Source: Sipunculus nudus
Taxonomy: Eukaryota; Annelida; Sipuncula; Golfingiida; Sipunculidae
NCBI GenBank assembly: GCA_026874595.1
Contig: CM049310.1
Span: 16,532,058-16,596,057, forward strand
Direction of reading: 5' to 3'
Length of the DNA: 64,000 nt
Below the pieces are notes generated by a model that saw nothing but the letters and a program-made list of their open reading frames with translations, was not told the origin of the DNA and searched no databases. Below are positions 25,191-38,539 of this stretch, piece after piece. Each line of letters starts with the position of its first letter. Position 1 is the first letter of the stretch. Both the position numbers and the translations under genes were made by a program.

Positions 25191-26408
25191 TATATTTCGG
25201 GAGGAACAATCATACTTTTGATGTGAGCTTGATTAGGATCAAGAGCAAGATTGCTCTTTGAATGGCATCAAAATATGATCTTTTTTGCACTAATTAAATT
25301 TTCTCTTCCGAGGGATTGTTTTTAAAGCCGACATTTGGAATATTAATGTTGCCACGTGTTTCACTGCTAAACACACCTGTAAAAGTAAACATGAACCACA
25401 CGATAATGAAGAAATAATATCAAGAAGTATTGTTAAATACGTTTATTTGTTTCAAAATATAAGAAGTGTATTTATATCATATGTGCAGTTCCTAATCAAG
25501 TATCTATTATAGCTGCCCCTCTTTATGTAGACTAATTTAAACTCATCGTTATATACAGTGGCAAGAATAATCCACTCTCAGACGTGGTTTGCTTAAAGGG
25601 CCTTGGGCACACAGGATGCCCGGCCGGTGAGCTGTAATTCAAACGAAACGTAACAACAAAGGCTGCGTGCACTTCGCTGGCTGGTTTCAGTTCTGCAGAC
25701 AACAAATACATGGCTACGCTAACACAGTCATAATGTCATAATCGAATCGGTCGATGATGCGAGAATGCAGAGGGGAAACATTAAAATTCGCTTGAAGCGC
25801 AGCTATGGGCGGAGCCAGTATGCCTGTCGAGTGCTTTTTTTAATGGCATCTGGTTGGCTGCTTGTCACATCATACGCACGTTTTTTTTTCAGCGGACAAC
25901 GAACCGCCATCTGGTGTCTAAATATATCATAAACGGTCAAAGCTGGCAGCGTGAAAATCAAGTGCTTCTTTAGAAGCGCAAGATTTCCGCTGCCTCGGGA
26001 GCGTATATTTCGGGAGGAACAATCATACTTTTGATGTGAGCTTGATTAGGATCAAGAGCAAGATTGCTCTTTGTTGGTGCATTTTAGTAAAGGAATGGCA
26101 TCAAAATATGATCTTTTTTGCACTAATTAAATTTTCTCTTCCGAGGGATTGTTTTTAAAGCCGACATTTGGAATATTAATGTTGCCACGTGTTTCACTGC
26201 TAAACACACCTGTAAAAGTAAACATGAACCACACGATAATGAAGAAATAATATCAAGAAGTATTGTTAAATACGTTTATTTGTTTCAAAATATAAGAAGT
26301 GTATTTATATCACATGTGCAGTTCCTAATCAAGTATCTATTATAGCTGCCCCTCCTTATGTAGACTAATTTAAACTCATCGTTATATACAGTGGCAAGAA
26401 TAATCCAC
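24763..26408. repeat. Recent tandem duplication of an ~0.82-kb segment
   Basis: 24763-25576 is repeated directly at 25577-26408, both starting CTCAGACGTGGTTTGCTTAA and both ending GTGGCAAGAATAATCCAC. By eye the copies are almost identical; the second has 20 extra bases (about 26075-26094) and single-base changes. Each copy contains an R1 repeat in minus orientation. Confidence 0.92.
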
Positions 26409-27450
26409 CCTTGCTAACTATATATGGCGTTGGTGGTACTAAAATATGTATAAATAAGATGAAACACGTACATCTTGAATACATGAATTTTTCTATCTAC
26501 TATAGAGGTGGAAAAACTTCGAAAAAGAAAACAGGTTTCATTTTTATATCTAATATAATAATAATAATGGACGAAAACATATTTGTTAATAAGGGTATTA
26601 ATCATTATTTAATGCCCAGGGACCAGATGAAATACACAAAATCCCATCCATAAATCATTTTGAATTCTGAAGTAATTAAAAAACAACCCTCAGACCACAT
26701 GCATCTTCATATTTCTGGGTGTATACAACTATTCTTAAATGATCAATGCATTACTTACAATACCTTTCATTTAAATAAAATTAATCCATCCATATATGTA
26801 CCAACACATATTATTTCGATTTTTATACATGTTGATATCAATACACCATTAGAATAAAAGAGGAATGTTTTTACAAAATAAATTTGAAGACAGTTAAGGC
26901 CTCTGGTTATTTCGGATCACAATATCCTGAGTATTCAATAGTGATCACTTGACGAGAAACCCGTATACACATACTAAGAACTACCTGGGTTATTTAACGA
27001 TAAAAGGTAAAAGAATTCATTGTGCGTAGTATTCAGGTTTCAAATCATATAAATGCACTTTCTGAAGTAAATGAAAAGTTACAGATCACTGCTCAAAGAA
27101 ACTTGGGAGAAGAGGTAATTTTTTGTTTTATTGGGGCGGACTGTGTTGAAAAAAATCCTTTAAATTTGAATGAGTTTAAGAGTTTAACCACTGGCCCTTT
27201 TTCGTTAATATTTTGAATATAAAATAAATGGTACCATCTGTTGGCCACCTGCATCAAGATATAGGATATCATTGTTTTTAACCAGGGCGTACACTATTAC
27301 ACCGAATGCTTTGCGGAGCTTAAACATGTGACGTATTTGCTTAAAGTCATCTTAACTATTCAATCTTGTATGTCAAAGAGATTTGACGTCCAAAATATTT
27401 ACAATGAGCAGCAAGACACTATACAGCGACATCTGTCTGTCATTTACTCG
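26409..27450. other. Region between the tandem duplication and the tetraspanin 3' end
   Basis: No gene recognised. A minus-strand AATAAA at 27132-27127 could end the tetraspanin transcript about 320 bp after its stop codon. Confidence 0.4.
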
Positions 27451-28406
27451 TTAGTCGTCTTTGCTGAGTTGGCTTCGGAGCATGCAGGCGGAGATGATGC
27501 CAAGGAGCTGTAAATTAAAAAGAGAAGAGGATATAATAATTTTTTTCGAAAAATATAATAAATCTTGCATGAAATGTGATAGAAACCGCATGTGTTATAT
27601 ACAAGCTTTTGTCATGTTCGACCAAAGATTGCACGGTAACTTAAACCCGACAGTGTAAACAATGATTGAGGCAGTCCTCAGAAACTTTATATGCCGTTAC
27701 ACCTATTTGGCAGTAGGAAAAAAATTCCTAATAACACAAATCTTGATGACAGCCATGGCTTTCTCTTTTTTCAGACACATGAAGGATCGTAATGTCCAGT
27801 TGCGATATTGTAGTCAGATCAATAGATCTCTTATATTTCTGTTGACACTGAATACAGTTAATATATTTTTAATTTTGTTAAAAAAATCGAGAAATGTTTG
27901 GCTCTCCTTTTTCATTTAGAAACTGGTCGCTAATTTGATATAGTCGCCAATAAATAATTGAAATAAATGGTAAATATCAGGGAAGAAGAACGCTTCTTCT
28001 GCTAAATTATATACTGTAAGACGTGCACGTGACCTACCTCAAAGACCGCGATCCCGATCCCTACGCCGAGCAGGATCCATGAGTAGCTCAGAGCGATATC
28101 CTTGACTTTGTCATAACAAGCCTGGAATCACACAAGATATTTATTTATCTATCTGGAAAACCATTGCTCTGAACAAGTTTATTTCAAAATGCTAGTGCAA
28201 TAAACATTCATCTATGATGCATATCCACTATAAATGGCTTAAATTTAAAAAAAAGAAACACAGAAAAAGAAAGGCAGAAAGTTAACAAAATAATGAAATT
28301 AAATAAAAAAAAACTCTTGATGATATTAAATAAATAAGTAATTATACTATAATTTGGCAATGTTATTTTGGCCAACGATACAACGATAAAACCTCGTAAT
28401 ACTACA

Positions 28407-28466
<60 letters not shown>

Positions 28467-31400
28467 TCAATATATGCATGTGGTAAGATCATTAATTACA
28501 AACCACTCACCTCTGTGTTCGTGAATTCCGGGCTGGCATTTTGGAGACATTCTGTGATGTTTTGGAATTTTAATTCTCCTAATTTTGTAGGAAATTTAGA
28601 TTTGTCAACAAATTTGCAGCAGGACGCCGGGACTTTGGCTGTGATATTGTAGGCACCGAAATTATACACACTGTTCCATTTGGTAGCGTAGTTCTCGTAG
28701 TCCGTGTAGTTGGACAGTCCACAACATTCAAACTGAAAATATTGCATGTCCGGTACATTGTATTACATTGTTTTTTAAATTGTACTTGTATAAGTAAACT
28801 GTCACCATGACTCACAGGTGTATGTTGTTGAACACAAATCACGGTGGAAGTGGTTCTGAATGTTAATTTTTGTCATATTACTTTTCCGTTTTATATATAA
28901 AAAATAACCGACAGGAAGGTTTTGTTAATTGTAAAGGGTTTTGTTACTGTGTATTTCCCTCTGTTTCCTCCTCTGTCACTATGACTGCAAGCATGAGGAT
29001 TCACAAAGGTGCTAAAATGCCTCATATAGCATCGGTTACGGTATTTACTATGTTTTTTTTCTGCCATACAGTTGGCAACCAGTTAAATATTGATTGGATT
29101 ACATCATTCACGTCTTACAAGTGACTCAAGTCAGACAATGAGGCATTACACATGAAAAAAGACGATGCTGCACGGTTAAAGTAACTAATAAAAGTAGAGA
29201 CACATGTCCTCTTGTCACAGGCGTTGAAGATAGTAAATATGAAATACCTTTATTATAATTATTACGTTTTATACTCACCGTTATGTGTGCAAAATCCCAG
29301 GCCACGGAGAACGGCTCTGAACTTTCAGACTTGATCTCACCATTTTCAAATGTTAGTCCTAAAGCAAGAATTGTATTTTTTAACATTGTTACATTAAAAA
29401 TAAATGTATTCTTGTGGATACTTGATCTATACAAGTCATTATAAACAATATTTAGGCTTAAATAATATGTAACAATAAATAACAATAAAATCTCTAAATA
29501 CTAAGGGTTTCTTTTCCGGTTAGTGGCCTAATTGGTTACAAACTTTTATCTGATAAGACATGCATGTTTGATATAAATTTTGCTTTACTTTGATATACTT
29601 TGTCCCTTTCTGATAATATAAAAATCATTATCGCCCTCTTTCATAGATTATAAATAAACCAAACGAAAATTAAAGGGTCAAATGTAATACCGGACATGCT
29701 GATAATTAAAAACCACGTATTTAGGTTATGACTGTTATATTACCTTCGTATTTATCTCTGATTGTTTCGTTCAAGTGACCTAGGAAGGTGGCTTCGATCT
29801 GAAAATGAAATTTGTATTTAATGAATAATTGTTTACAGTAACAGTTTTGCTTCGTTAATGATCAATCAACACTCCTCCCTTATTCAGAATTTCTGTAGCA
29901 TCAGTAGATTAATGTTTAACATAGTTATAATAGTTATAAATTATGAAATAGCTATATATACTCAGAAAGGTAAGTGAAAGGGTGCCACGACTGCGAACAT
30001 GTGTTACTCTGCTGCCAGGCGTGATGTCAGTTTACATGTCGTATCGGATCTTTGCAGGGCATTATAGAGTGGCTACACAACGTAACGCAGAAATCAGATT
30101 AAGAAGTGATTACTTACAGCAGGATAAGGAAATATCTTATAGATATAAACAACTGTGATTGGTACCTTTACCATGAAATTTCAGTAGATGCTTGCTCAGA
30201 AATGATATTAATAATGATAATAACAATAATCATAATAAAACTGGCGGTGTTGGTATTGAAATATTTTACGAGGTTCTAAAACTACATTGTCTTGAAAATT
30301 TACTTGTAAAATAGTATAATCTGGGAAAAAAATTACATAAAATTAAGCTAATTTATTTTTCTTTGCTTATTCATATATAATACAATGGCTAAATAAAAAG
30401 AATTTTCTAGGTATACGAAAACGTGATAACAATACAGTCTGTAAGTAATTAATACATGTGTCAGAATAAATCAGTGGATGGTTTAAGTAATACCTGATAT
30501 ATCCTCAAACATTTAGTGCAATCATCTCACCTGAGCGCTGAAAAAGTAGGCGACGACAACGGCGGCGATTTCCAAAAGCAGAATGAGACTCACTAGGATA
30601 GCGTACTGTAAGTACGATAAAATACAACACATGTACGATAAAATACAACACAAGTACGATAAAATAAACACATGTATGTCAGTATCAAATTGATACTAGA
30701 GGCAGTTTGACTTATATATGAAGAGGCATACGAGGGGCGGACCAGGCCGCCGCAACACCGGGAAGTTTCCTGATGGGCCGATGCCTTGCACTTAAAGCAC
30801 ATAAATGCAGGGCAGCAATTTGGTCACGCTAATCCGAGTGTCAATTGCAACTCTGTAGGGAAAGGCCAGTAAATATAAAAGACACAGACTAAGCTAGGTC
30901 TCGTATAAACAATATTGTTTAATGCTTAAGTGGTCATGAGAGTGTGAACTCATCATCAGCCCAGGGCCAAATCGAGTTAGAAAGGGCCTCTAGCATATCC
31001 TACGAAGGGGTTCTTAATCTAAAAAAATGCAAATGCATATTAAAACACCTCATACAAGCCCCAGTCAGATTACGTCAACGAGCCGCTACCAGTTTTCTGG
31101 CAAAAGTGAACATTTTGGGTGAGCTTCGGCCGGACATTGTTTATTCGGATGAGCCTCGTCAGTATTTATCAGCTCGTTTGGGAGCTTGTCGCTCTTAACT
31201 GCGGAGTTAAAAATCGACAAGGACTCGATGGAAAATTTTGCTCGGCAGGAGCTCCAGCGAGCATCGCTGATGGATTTTTTTTGGTCGTCCGTAGTACGCT
31301 CATTTTCTAGGTTAGTAAAAGTCCATCGTGTCCAGCGGGGCCCGGCCGATCCCAACGATGCCCGCTAGGCGATCAGACGTGCGTCCAGAGATTATTTTGC

Positions 31401-34222
31401 AAGCTCGGCCGACATTTATAGGCAGACCACTGAAGAGTTTCGGTGGAGTTAAAGATCATCGGACGATTTCGGAGGTTCTGACGTGCTTCCAACGACGTTC
31501 TTTCGGGCCCTTTCAGGTGCAAAAAAAAAAAAAAAAAAAATCTTTGGACTCCGCTAGGCCTCCATACTTATGTGACCACAGTCTATAAAAATCGACTGAG
31601 GAGCTCGCTGCTCAACCGATTATTAAAATCCACCGGAGCTCGGCGGTAATGTGACTTTGACATTACTTGCATTATTAAGTAAACATTTTTTATATGCCAA
31701 AGAGCGAGAGAACACGACAGGTGTGTGAGGCATCTGATACCTTATAACAGAATTACTATAGGTATCGAATCCAACTGTGAAAAATAAACTACAATTTAAA
31801 CGTTACGTTTTGTAGATTTATGATGAACAAATTAATTGATAATGCTTAATTTTTCTATCCTACTCCAAAAAAATTGTTCAGTGTTCATTGAAGTCAATGG
31901 AATTAATAATTTTGACCATGGTGCTTTTAGTTTATTTACAAATATATGCTAACTCTGTCAACAACACAGGTTGCATGTGAGAGAAGTTTCCACTGTGAAG
32001 TTCATCAAGAACATATTGAGGATTGGTGGCATTCACGTGGATGGCGGTTGGGAAGGATATTCTGCAAAACCTGGATGGAGACTCCGTAATAAATGCAGTC
32101 TCAAAGAAGAGTTCTTTGTTAAGATGAGAATTATGTGACTTATGATTGCTAAATACAAGAAAATGAGAAATGTTATGCAATTTAAGTCTTGCAATACAAA
32201 GAAATAAATTACACAGTTTTTGGGTTTATTCTCATTTTAACTGCCGTGGGCCGCTTTCATTCAATTTTCAAGGGCCGTTTTTTCTTCCCAGTCCGCCCCT
32301 GAGGCATACTTCTTGAAACACTAAGGAGGAATATTTGACTAGCATTAAGCAGGAATAATGACTTAATATATGAGGCAATATATTGATATACATTGAAAAA
32401 AAGCAATTTTTGACTTACGATATGGAGGAAGATCTTCATTTTCAAGAAAGGAGGAATAACTTGACGTGTAGTGAAAAGGAATATCTTAACTTCCAAAGGA
32501 ATAACTTAACTTCCAAAGGAATATCTTAACTCCCAAAGAATAACTTAACTTCAATAGGAATAACTTAACTTCCAAAGGAAAAACTTAACTTCCAAAGGAA
32601 TAACTTAACTTCCAAGAAATAGTATAGGGGGATATACTGACTCATATCAAGGATCAGTGATTTCACTTAATGAATAAAAAAAAGAAAAAAAGAAAAATAC
32701 AACTCACGGTATGGACAAATTGTTTTACTAAAGAGAGCTTGAGTTACAATATAAGAAGGACCTGACTTACAATGACCAATATCCTGACTCACTCAAAGGA
32801 GGGATATCTGTACTAACAATAAGAAGGATTATCATAATTTAAAATATGGAACAATTTCTGAACTCTGGAGTGAGAAAAAGATACTGACATGCAATTATGA
32901 AGAATTTCTTGACTCACAATAGAAGGGATGTTTTGCATGATATAAGGAATATCTTTGACTTACAATGAAGAGGAATTTCTTTAATCAAAAATAAGAAAGG
33001 ATATTCTGACTTAAAATAAGGAATATCCTTGACTTACAATCAGGAGGAATATCTTGACTTCTTTCAGGGCTCCGCAGCATCCGAGGAAGGATATTAGGAA
33101 GATGAAGCCGCCTCCTGCTATCAAGGCGTAGGCGCTGTTCTCTAGTAAAGAAGGTACATTCAGCGCTTCTGTAATTGAGCTTGCACCTGCCAGTCGTAAA
33201 AGGTTTGTCAACTGGTTCTTGTCCACCAAGACAAATATCCCCAGGCCAAGGGCTACACCACCAAGTATCTAACGAAGAAAGGTATCATTTTTATTATAAG
33301 TTTTCACGACGATTATATTACCTCTACTATTTCATTATTGCACATGCTATAACTGATATCACCATAATGATCATGCCCAATAAATATAAATATTTAACTT
33401 ATGTTTTTTTATATTATTCCAAAAATTAAAGATTTCCTAGTTCAATATGTATATAAGAGTGTATGTTCCTGGATTATCCATACGAGAAACTGTACATGTT
33501 CACCAATAGAGGCAAAAATTATTGATTTAATGTTTGCCTCTGATGTAATAATGATTATTTGGAATTATACTATCCTCGAAAAAAGAGATTTCTTTTGAGT
33601 TTATCTCCCAGCACAAGATATAAAAAATAAAAATGCAATAATTCTATAAGAACACACTAACTGTAATACGTCACTAACAAAATCGTCGATATATAATATA
33701 CTACATGTTAAAGAACCGGCTTCTGTGGCTCAGGGTAAGAGCCCAGGACTCAAAGCCGGGAGGTCGTGAGTTCTTATCTCAGCCGAGGAGCGTTTAGGTT
33801 TTCCCGGTCGGCCCCAAAACATTGTCCTTCAGGTTTAACAGAAGGCTGAACCCCACACCCGTGTAACACTCACAAACGAGGCGTCTTGGGAGGTTCCTCG
33901 GTGTTATGACCAAGCAATTGTTTTTTTTTACAGACCTGCAAATGCGGTAGACACCGGGTCTGGGTGACGCCAGGATATAAAAATAAAATGACAGGAAGCG
34001 AGTGCTACCGCCCTGTCACGTAGTCCAAAACCGAGAGGGACTCTGCAGACGTAAATACTTTGATTAGGAATTAAATACGTCAGCTTTAAAAACGGAGGCG
34101 GTTACCTCCACCAAAAAATCTGTCAAAATTAAAAAAAAAAAGTTAAAAGAACGAAATATACTCACAAAAAATATGAAATTCAGCAACACCAGGAAGAACT
34201 TTGCACAACCTTTGGAACACAT
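27451..34222 (-). CDS. Tetraspanin (complete, seven coding exons, 286 aa)
   Basis: Coding exons on the minus strand: 34222-34166, 33268-33038, 30605-30531, 29798-29744, 29358-29279, 28732-28511, 28121-28038 and 27507-27451; counting these gives eight pieces, all with GT-AG borders and consistent phase. The protein starts MCSKGCAKFFLVLLNF (first membrane segment running into ILGGVALGLGIFVLV), has a small loop, a second segment ending in GCCGALKE, a third (YAILVSLILLLEIAAVVV), a large extracellular loop and a fourth segment (SYSWILLGVGIGIAVFELL), ending LSKDD. The large loop has FECCG, PASCC, TEC and ACYDK: six cysteines in the usual arrangement, with Ala instead of Gly before the last. NxT sites (NYT, NIT) suggest glycosylation. 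Tetraspanins organise membrane microdomains with integrins and other partners. An acceptor at 34228 implies an upstream non-coding exon. A minus-strand AATAAA at 27132-27127 may be the poly(A) signal. Subfamily not assigned. Confidence 0.95.
28412..28464. repeat. (TA)n microsatellite
   Basis: Perfect TA tract in the tetraspanin intron 28122-28510, about 40 bp after the donor of the large-loop exon. Confidence 0.95.
30732..32301. mobile_element. hAT-like non-autonomous element with 8-bp target duplication
   Basis: AGGCATAC occurs at 30724-30731 and 32302-32309, flanking termini GAGGGGCGGACC (left) and, read inward from the right, CAGGGGCGGACTGG. An 8-bp duplication with a CAGGGGCGGA-type terminus is typical of hAT elements. 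The interior includes a poly(A) tract (31520-31540) and GC-richer sequence at 31100-31640 with no recognisable transposase. It lies in the tetraspanin intron 30606-33037. Confidence 0.75.
32320..33060 (-). repeat. Intronic minisatellite related to the tetraspanin exon-2 donor junction
   Basis: Degenerate 20-25-bp units of the type AGGAGGAATATCTTGACTTAC (plus strand) fill the start of the intron. On the gene strand they read GTAAGTCAAGATATTCCTCCT, the same sequence that spans the exon/intron border at 33038. A more regular run of about eight units (GGAATAACTTAACTTCCAAA) lies at 32480-32620. Confidence 0.85.
33709..34010 (+). mobile_element. tRNA-derived SINE
   Basis: GGCTTCTGTGGCTCAGGGTAAGAGC looks like a tRNA 5' part with A box (TGGCTCAGGG), and GTGAGTTCTTATCTC about 35 bp later is a decayed B box. 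A non-tRNA body follows (TTTTCCCGGTCGGCCCC...) ending in an A-rich tail (ATAAAAATAAAATG). It lies in the first coding intron of the tetraspanin gene. Too degenerate at the B box to be a working tRNA gene. Confidence 0.6.
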
Positions 34223-34482
34223 TATTTCTGAAATCAGAATGAAAATATAATCACTAAAGTACACTAGGCAAAAACATATGGTATATTTCTATCGTTTTAC
34301 AACGTCCTTTATGCACTGGCGCCGTTAAATGCTGTTAAATACAATTTGTTTCCGGGTGACTGTGGCAGCAGCCATATTATATTTCGTTTCTCATGCCCAA
34401 CTTTTTTTCAGTGTGTAAGGACTAAGGAATGTACTGACTAGAGACAAATGTGTTTATATGTATTGTAACTTTACATATATAT

Positions 34483-34486
34483 ATAA

Positions 34487-34557
<71 letters not shown>
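34483..34557. repeat. (TA)n microsatellite
   Basis: TA tract just upstream of the tetraspanin start region. Confidence 0.95.
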
Positions 34558-34560
<3 letters not shown>

Positions 34561-34765
34561 ACCTCGTTGTGTCGAACTCGCTTTAGTCGAATACCCCGCC
34601 TATGTCGAAGTTACAGACTCGATATTCCAGACAACACTAGTTAAATTACCAAATAAAATATATATTATATTATATTACCAAATAAAACCCGCTTGTGTCG
34701 AACCTCGGATGTGTCGAAGTTTTCTGAGGGTCCCTTCAACTTCGACACAACGAATATACACTTCG
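34558..34765. mobile_element. Fragment with repeated GTGTCGAA motifs, possible Tigger-type terminus
   Basis: TTGTGTCGAAC, TAGTCGAATA, TATGTCGAAG, TTGTGTCGAACC, TGTGTCGAAG and inverse CTTCGACACA copies cluster between two long (TA)n tracts. Such motifs resemble termini of pogo/Tigger elements, but no complete element could be outlined. Confidence 0.35.
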
Positions 34766-34771
34766 ACACAC

Positions 34772-34888
<117 letters not shown>

Positions 34889-34999
34889 CATCAATATTGA
34901 TTAAGCGCATGTAAAAGTCTTTGTTGACATTTTCTGGAAAAAAGAATAACAACAAGAAAGGTGAAATATACTCGAATCGGTAAACCGTGTACCACTTAT

Positions 35000-36900
35000 A
35001 CACCTTTTGGGCCTATGACAGTCATTTATGAATACACGCTGCGTATGTGTGTCAAATAAGCGTCATGCCGTGGTCTTGAGAATCCGAAAAAAAGCCCACT
35101 AATAAGGAGTTTAGAAATGCTTTTCCTTTATAACGTTTTACCTAACGGCCCTTTATCTGAATGACCACTTTTCGAACACCGTTAACTGGGTTTCATATAT
35201 CACGGTATTTAACACAAGAAAATTAAATTATAGTTCGCACGGTCGATTTATATATTTTATTTGGTTTGTTTATTTATTTACATACTTTCTATTATATTCA
35301 TCTCGTGATTTATGTATCGGTAATTGTTTAATGATTTAAAGCACATAACATTCATAGAATATATATGTGAACACGACATTTATAGAAGATATATGTATAT
35401 CTCTTTGTTTGTGTTTATTTCGTTAATGGTCAATTTGTATGCATTCATTGTCTATTTTATTTCTACATACAATTTAGTATTCAGTCAGTCTAAACATTTA
35501 TGAGAAACCTTAACCAAACATGGTTCATTTAGTTCTCTGTGTTTGTATTAAGTTTGTTTAACATACTGTAAAATTTAGACCAGACAGGTTCTTTCAGTCG
35601 TTAAATAAGATTTCAAATAATGTTGAATGCTGTTGGGAACTGTAGGCCCTGTGGCCGTTTTTCTTGAATTAAGTTCTTTTATGTTCTGATTATACAGCAT
35701 ATCAAGTACAGTGACACTGTGCGTGAGAAGTGGAAAAGCAAGGTAAAATGACGTTTTATTTTAAATTTATGTATTTTATGGGTATATCTCAAGTATTCGG
35801 TATTCCTCCTGAAGTGTTTCCACGTGTACCGTATGATTTAAGTGTCCTGCTGTCTACTAACTCACTGCATATTCAGATTGACAATCAAAGGAAAATACAC
35901 AATGCTCAAATGTAATGTAATACATTAATACGATCTTCAACATTGTTATGCAATGGCGATTCCAGGGGAAAGAGAGGTCCGATTCCACGAATATTGTATT
36001 GTTAAGTATAAATACAGCTAAGTCAAAGAAATACACCCAAGGTAATCACTAATTCGTCGCCCCATCCTAATCTATACCAAAGAAGGCATATTCTGGTTTA
36101 TTTTGTTTTATCTGGTAAACAGTAGCTAATCCGTGAGAATTATTAATATACGTTAACCATCACGATTAAAACTATCAGGACAGAAGTCCAGATTAAATTA
36201 GCACAACTTCCTATTGCAACAGAAGCCTAACAAGTTGAAAACATAGTATTATCCAAGGAGAAAAACAAAGTTTATGACACAAATGGCTATGACATTAGAT
36301 GAGACAATTATTGCCGAATCGTAAACCGTATTCCAAATATTAACGGGGACATTTAGGCTATAAGCATATACATTGGACGCTCTCCCGTAGTTTATTCATG
36401 GCAATAATGGACTTGTTTTTTAATCCTTGTTTGTCCTTTTTTTGTTCCATCTTGATTAAAATAACATGAAAAGATCAGTTGTTAGCTAAGGAACCCTTAC
36501 TTATTTTTTAGAAGGAGTGGTAAATTCAGATGCGGATCAAGCACCCCCCTCCCCTCTCCCCGTCGTGTTGTCTGTTTCAGTGTTAGGTATAACAATTTAC
36601 ACAAGACCGCCAAAACTTCTAAAATAACGGAAGGGCGCATGGTACAGGGGGCAAAGGATTAAGTTTTTGGTCTGATTAGTATCAGATTTCTGTGGACCTT
36701 TAGAGTTGTTGGTTTCCCTTTTAGCAGCATTACTCGAAATGTACAATTATTTATCAGAAATCTTGAACATGATCCGGATAGGCAAGTAGCCATTCTGTGC
36801 TTCTGAGATCATATGATCCAATGCAATCAAGAACATCAAATTCATAATGACAAGTCTTTAAAAAAATCAGCAAATCCTTTGTTACAGATGTCTGTATTAT
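35000..36900. other. AT-rich intergenic DNA
   Basis: No exon, RNA gene or structured repeat recognised. Confidence 0.4.
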
Positions 36901-36904
36901 AGTG

Positions 36905-37715
36905 AGCTGTTGACATGTCTCTTTTATTGTGCACTGTTGACATTCTGATTCGTGTTTGGCTTAAGCCCTGGGCGTTGCTATATTACAGCATTCCTTGTTC
37001 TAGCTGGCCGGATGCGGCCCACGTGTAAACGCAGCGGTCATGCTAGTCTGGTGCTTTCTTGCCTGGTCGAGCCGGGCCGGCCAACGTGTGAACCCTGACA
37101 TGTACAAACACAGCGTTCTTGTTCTAGATGTTTCCTGTAACGCGTGTGTACTGTGTATCATTTTAGGTTCTTTGGATTTTTCGGGAAATCGAAAGTTCTC
37201 GGCTTGAGGTGAAAAGTTATAAATTAGAGGCTGTGTTTTAGAGCCAAGAGAGAGAGAGGAGAGAAAAATTCCAGCGGACACAGAAGAATGTGTGTCAGTT
37301 TGTAGACCTTTTCCGATAAGTGCGGCAGTTATAGATTTTCTCCTAAATTTGTGACGGATCTTATATAGTCTTCACTTTGCTTTCGAGATTATAACAAGAA
37401 CTTCTCTTTTAGATTACAACGGATTGATTTTGTGAATGAACTGGACTGTTATTCTCTGAGAAGATTCATGTTAACTGTTCATCTGGGTTGTACGTTATAA
37501 AAGACTTGTTGTCGCTGTGACAGTGGTGGTATCCAGGTACTGTACACTTTATTTATATGCTTGTATTGATTTACTGTTGTACTGTTGTTATACTGTGAAA
37601 TTGTATTGATTTAGTGTATTGTAATGTTAGGATCGTTTAAAGAATAAATTATAATTATTTGTTAACAAAAAACCACTGACTCCTTTATTCATTCCCAGAG
37701 ACATTTCACGCTGCC
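36905..37715 (+). mobile_element. Possible solo LTR (weak)
   Basis: A GC-richer block begins TGTTGACATG, contains a purine-rich stretch (AGAGAGAGAGGAGAG), an AATAAA near 37644 and ends ACCACTGACTCCTTTATTCA. This layout resembles an LTR with its polyadenylation signal, but target duplications and a partner LTR were not found. Confidence 0.25.
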
Positions 37716-37853
37716 TAATGTTTCAGAATATGATTTTGTTTTATCTCCATAACCAAATTTATGTTGGTCACGACTACGTGATCTGTTGATATTAGGTTCC
37801 GTGACACCTTATATAACACGTTTTCCACGACCGCAGACACACAAGGGTTTCCG

Positions 37854-37855
<2 letters not shown>

Positions 37856-37910
<55 letters not shown>
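37856..37910. repeat. (GA)n microsatellite
   Basis: About 27 perfect GA units. Confidence 0.97.
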
Positions 37911-37913
<3 letters not shown>

Positions 37914-38539
37914 TCTCGAAAGCAAGAACAAAACGAGGGTCAGGCGAATTAAACTTGAGCGCAAATACAATGTGTCTCTGTGCTTGTGGCATTTGACCGT
38001 ATTCGCATTCAGATATTATACTTTTTTTAAACGCGCCCTAAAATTTTTCAAACAGTCTGGCAACAACTGACATTGAATTTAAACTTTAAAATGAGACTTT
38101 ATATAACGATATTTTATGGACCTTCATACAACTGAGACACCTGTTTCTTTAAAATAAACATATCTGATTCCCAATACTTAAGTAACTTATCTCCCCTTTC
38201 CCCTTTTTCACCATTTTATCTGGTAAACAACAGACTGAAGGTATAAACATGTCACAGTGCATTTGTTTAAACAAAACATTGACAAAGCAGTTAAGCTTTC
38301 TCTGGCAACAGCTTTAGCGCACGTTGACCTCTGTTTAAGAGAACTTTATTACACAAACAACAGTAAAGTTTGGTAAATCCCATTGTTAACGTGCAGGGGG
38401 AGCTATAATAAAATAGGCTGTCCACTGATAACGACCATAGTAACCACCATACACATGCACATAACGCACTGAAGTTATCCCTGGCAAGGTGGCTCATATA
38501 TTTACCGTGTTTTGTCTTTGATCAGTGGTGTCAAATCAT

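Noticed and set aside
33056-33061. Alternative tetraspanin donor after GALKE (GTCAAG)
   Set aside because: The donor 21 bp further on (GTAAGT after ATT, 33038) is consensus, keeps the same phase and gives a better membrane segment.
33709-33790. Possible functional tRNA gene
   Set aside because: The B box is degenerate and the sequence continues into a SINE body with an A-rich tail.
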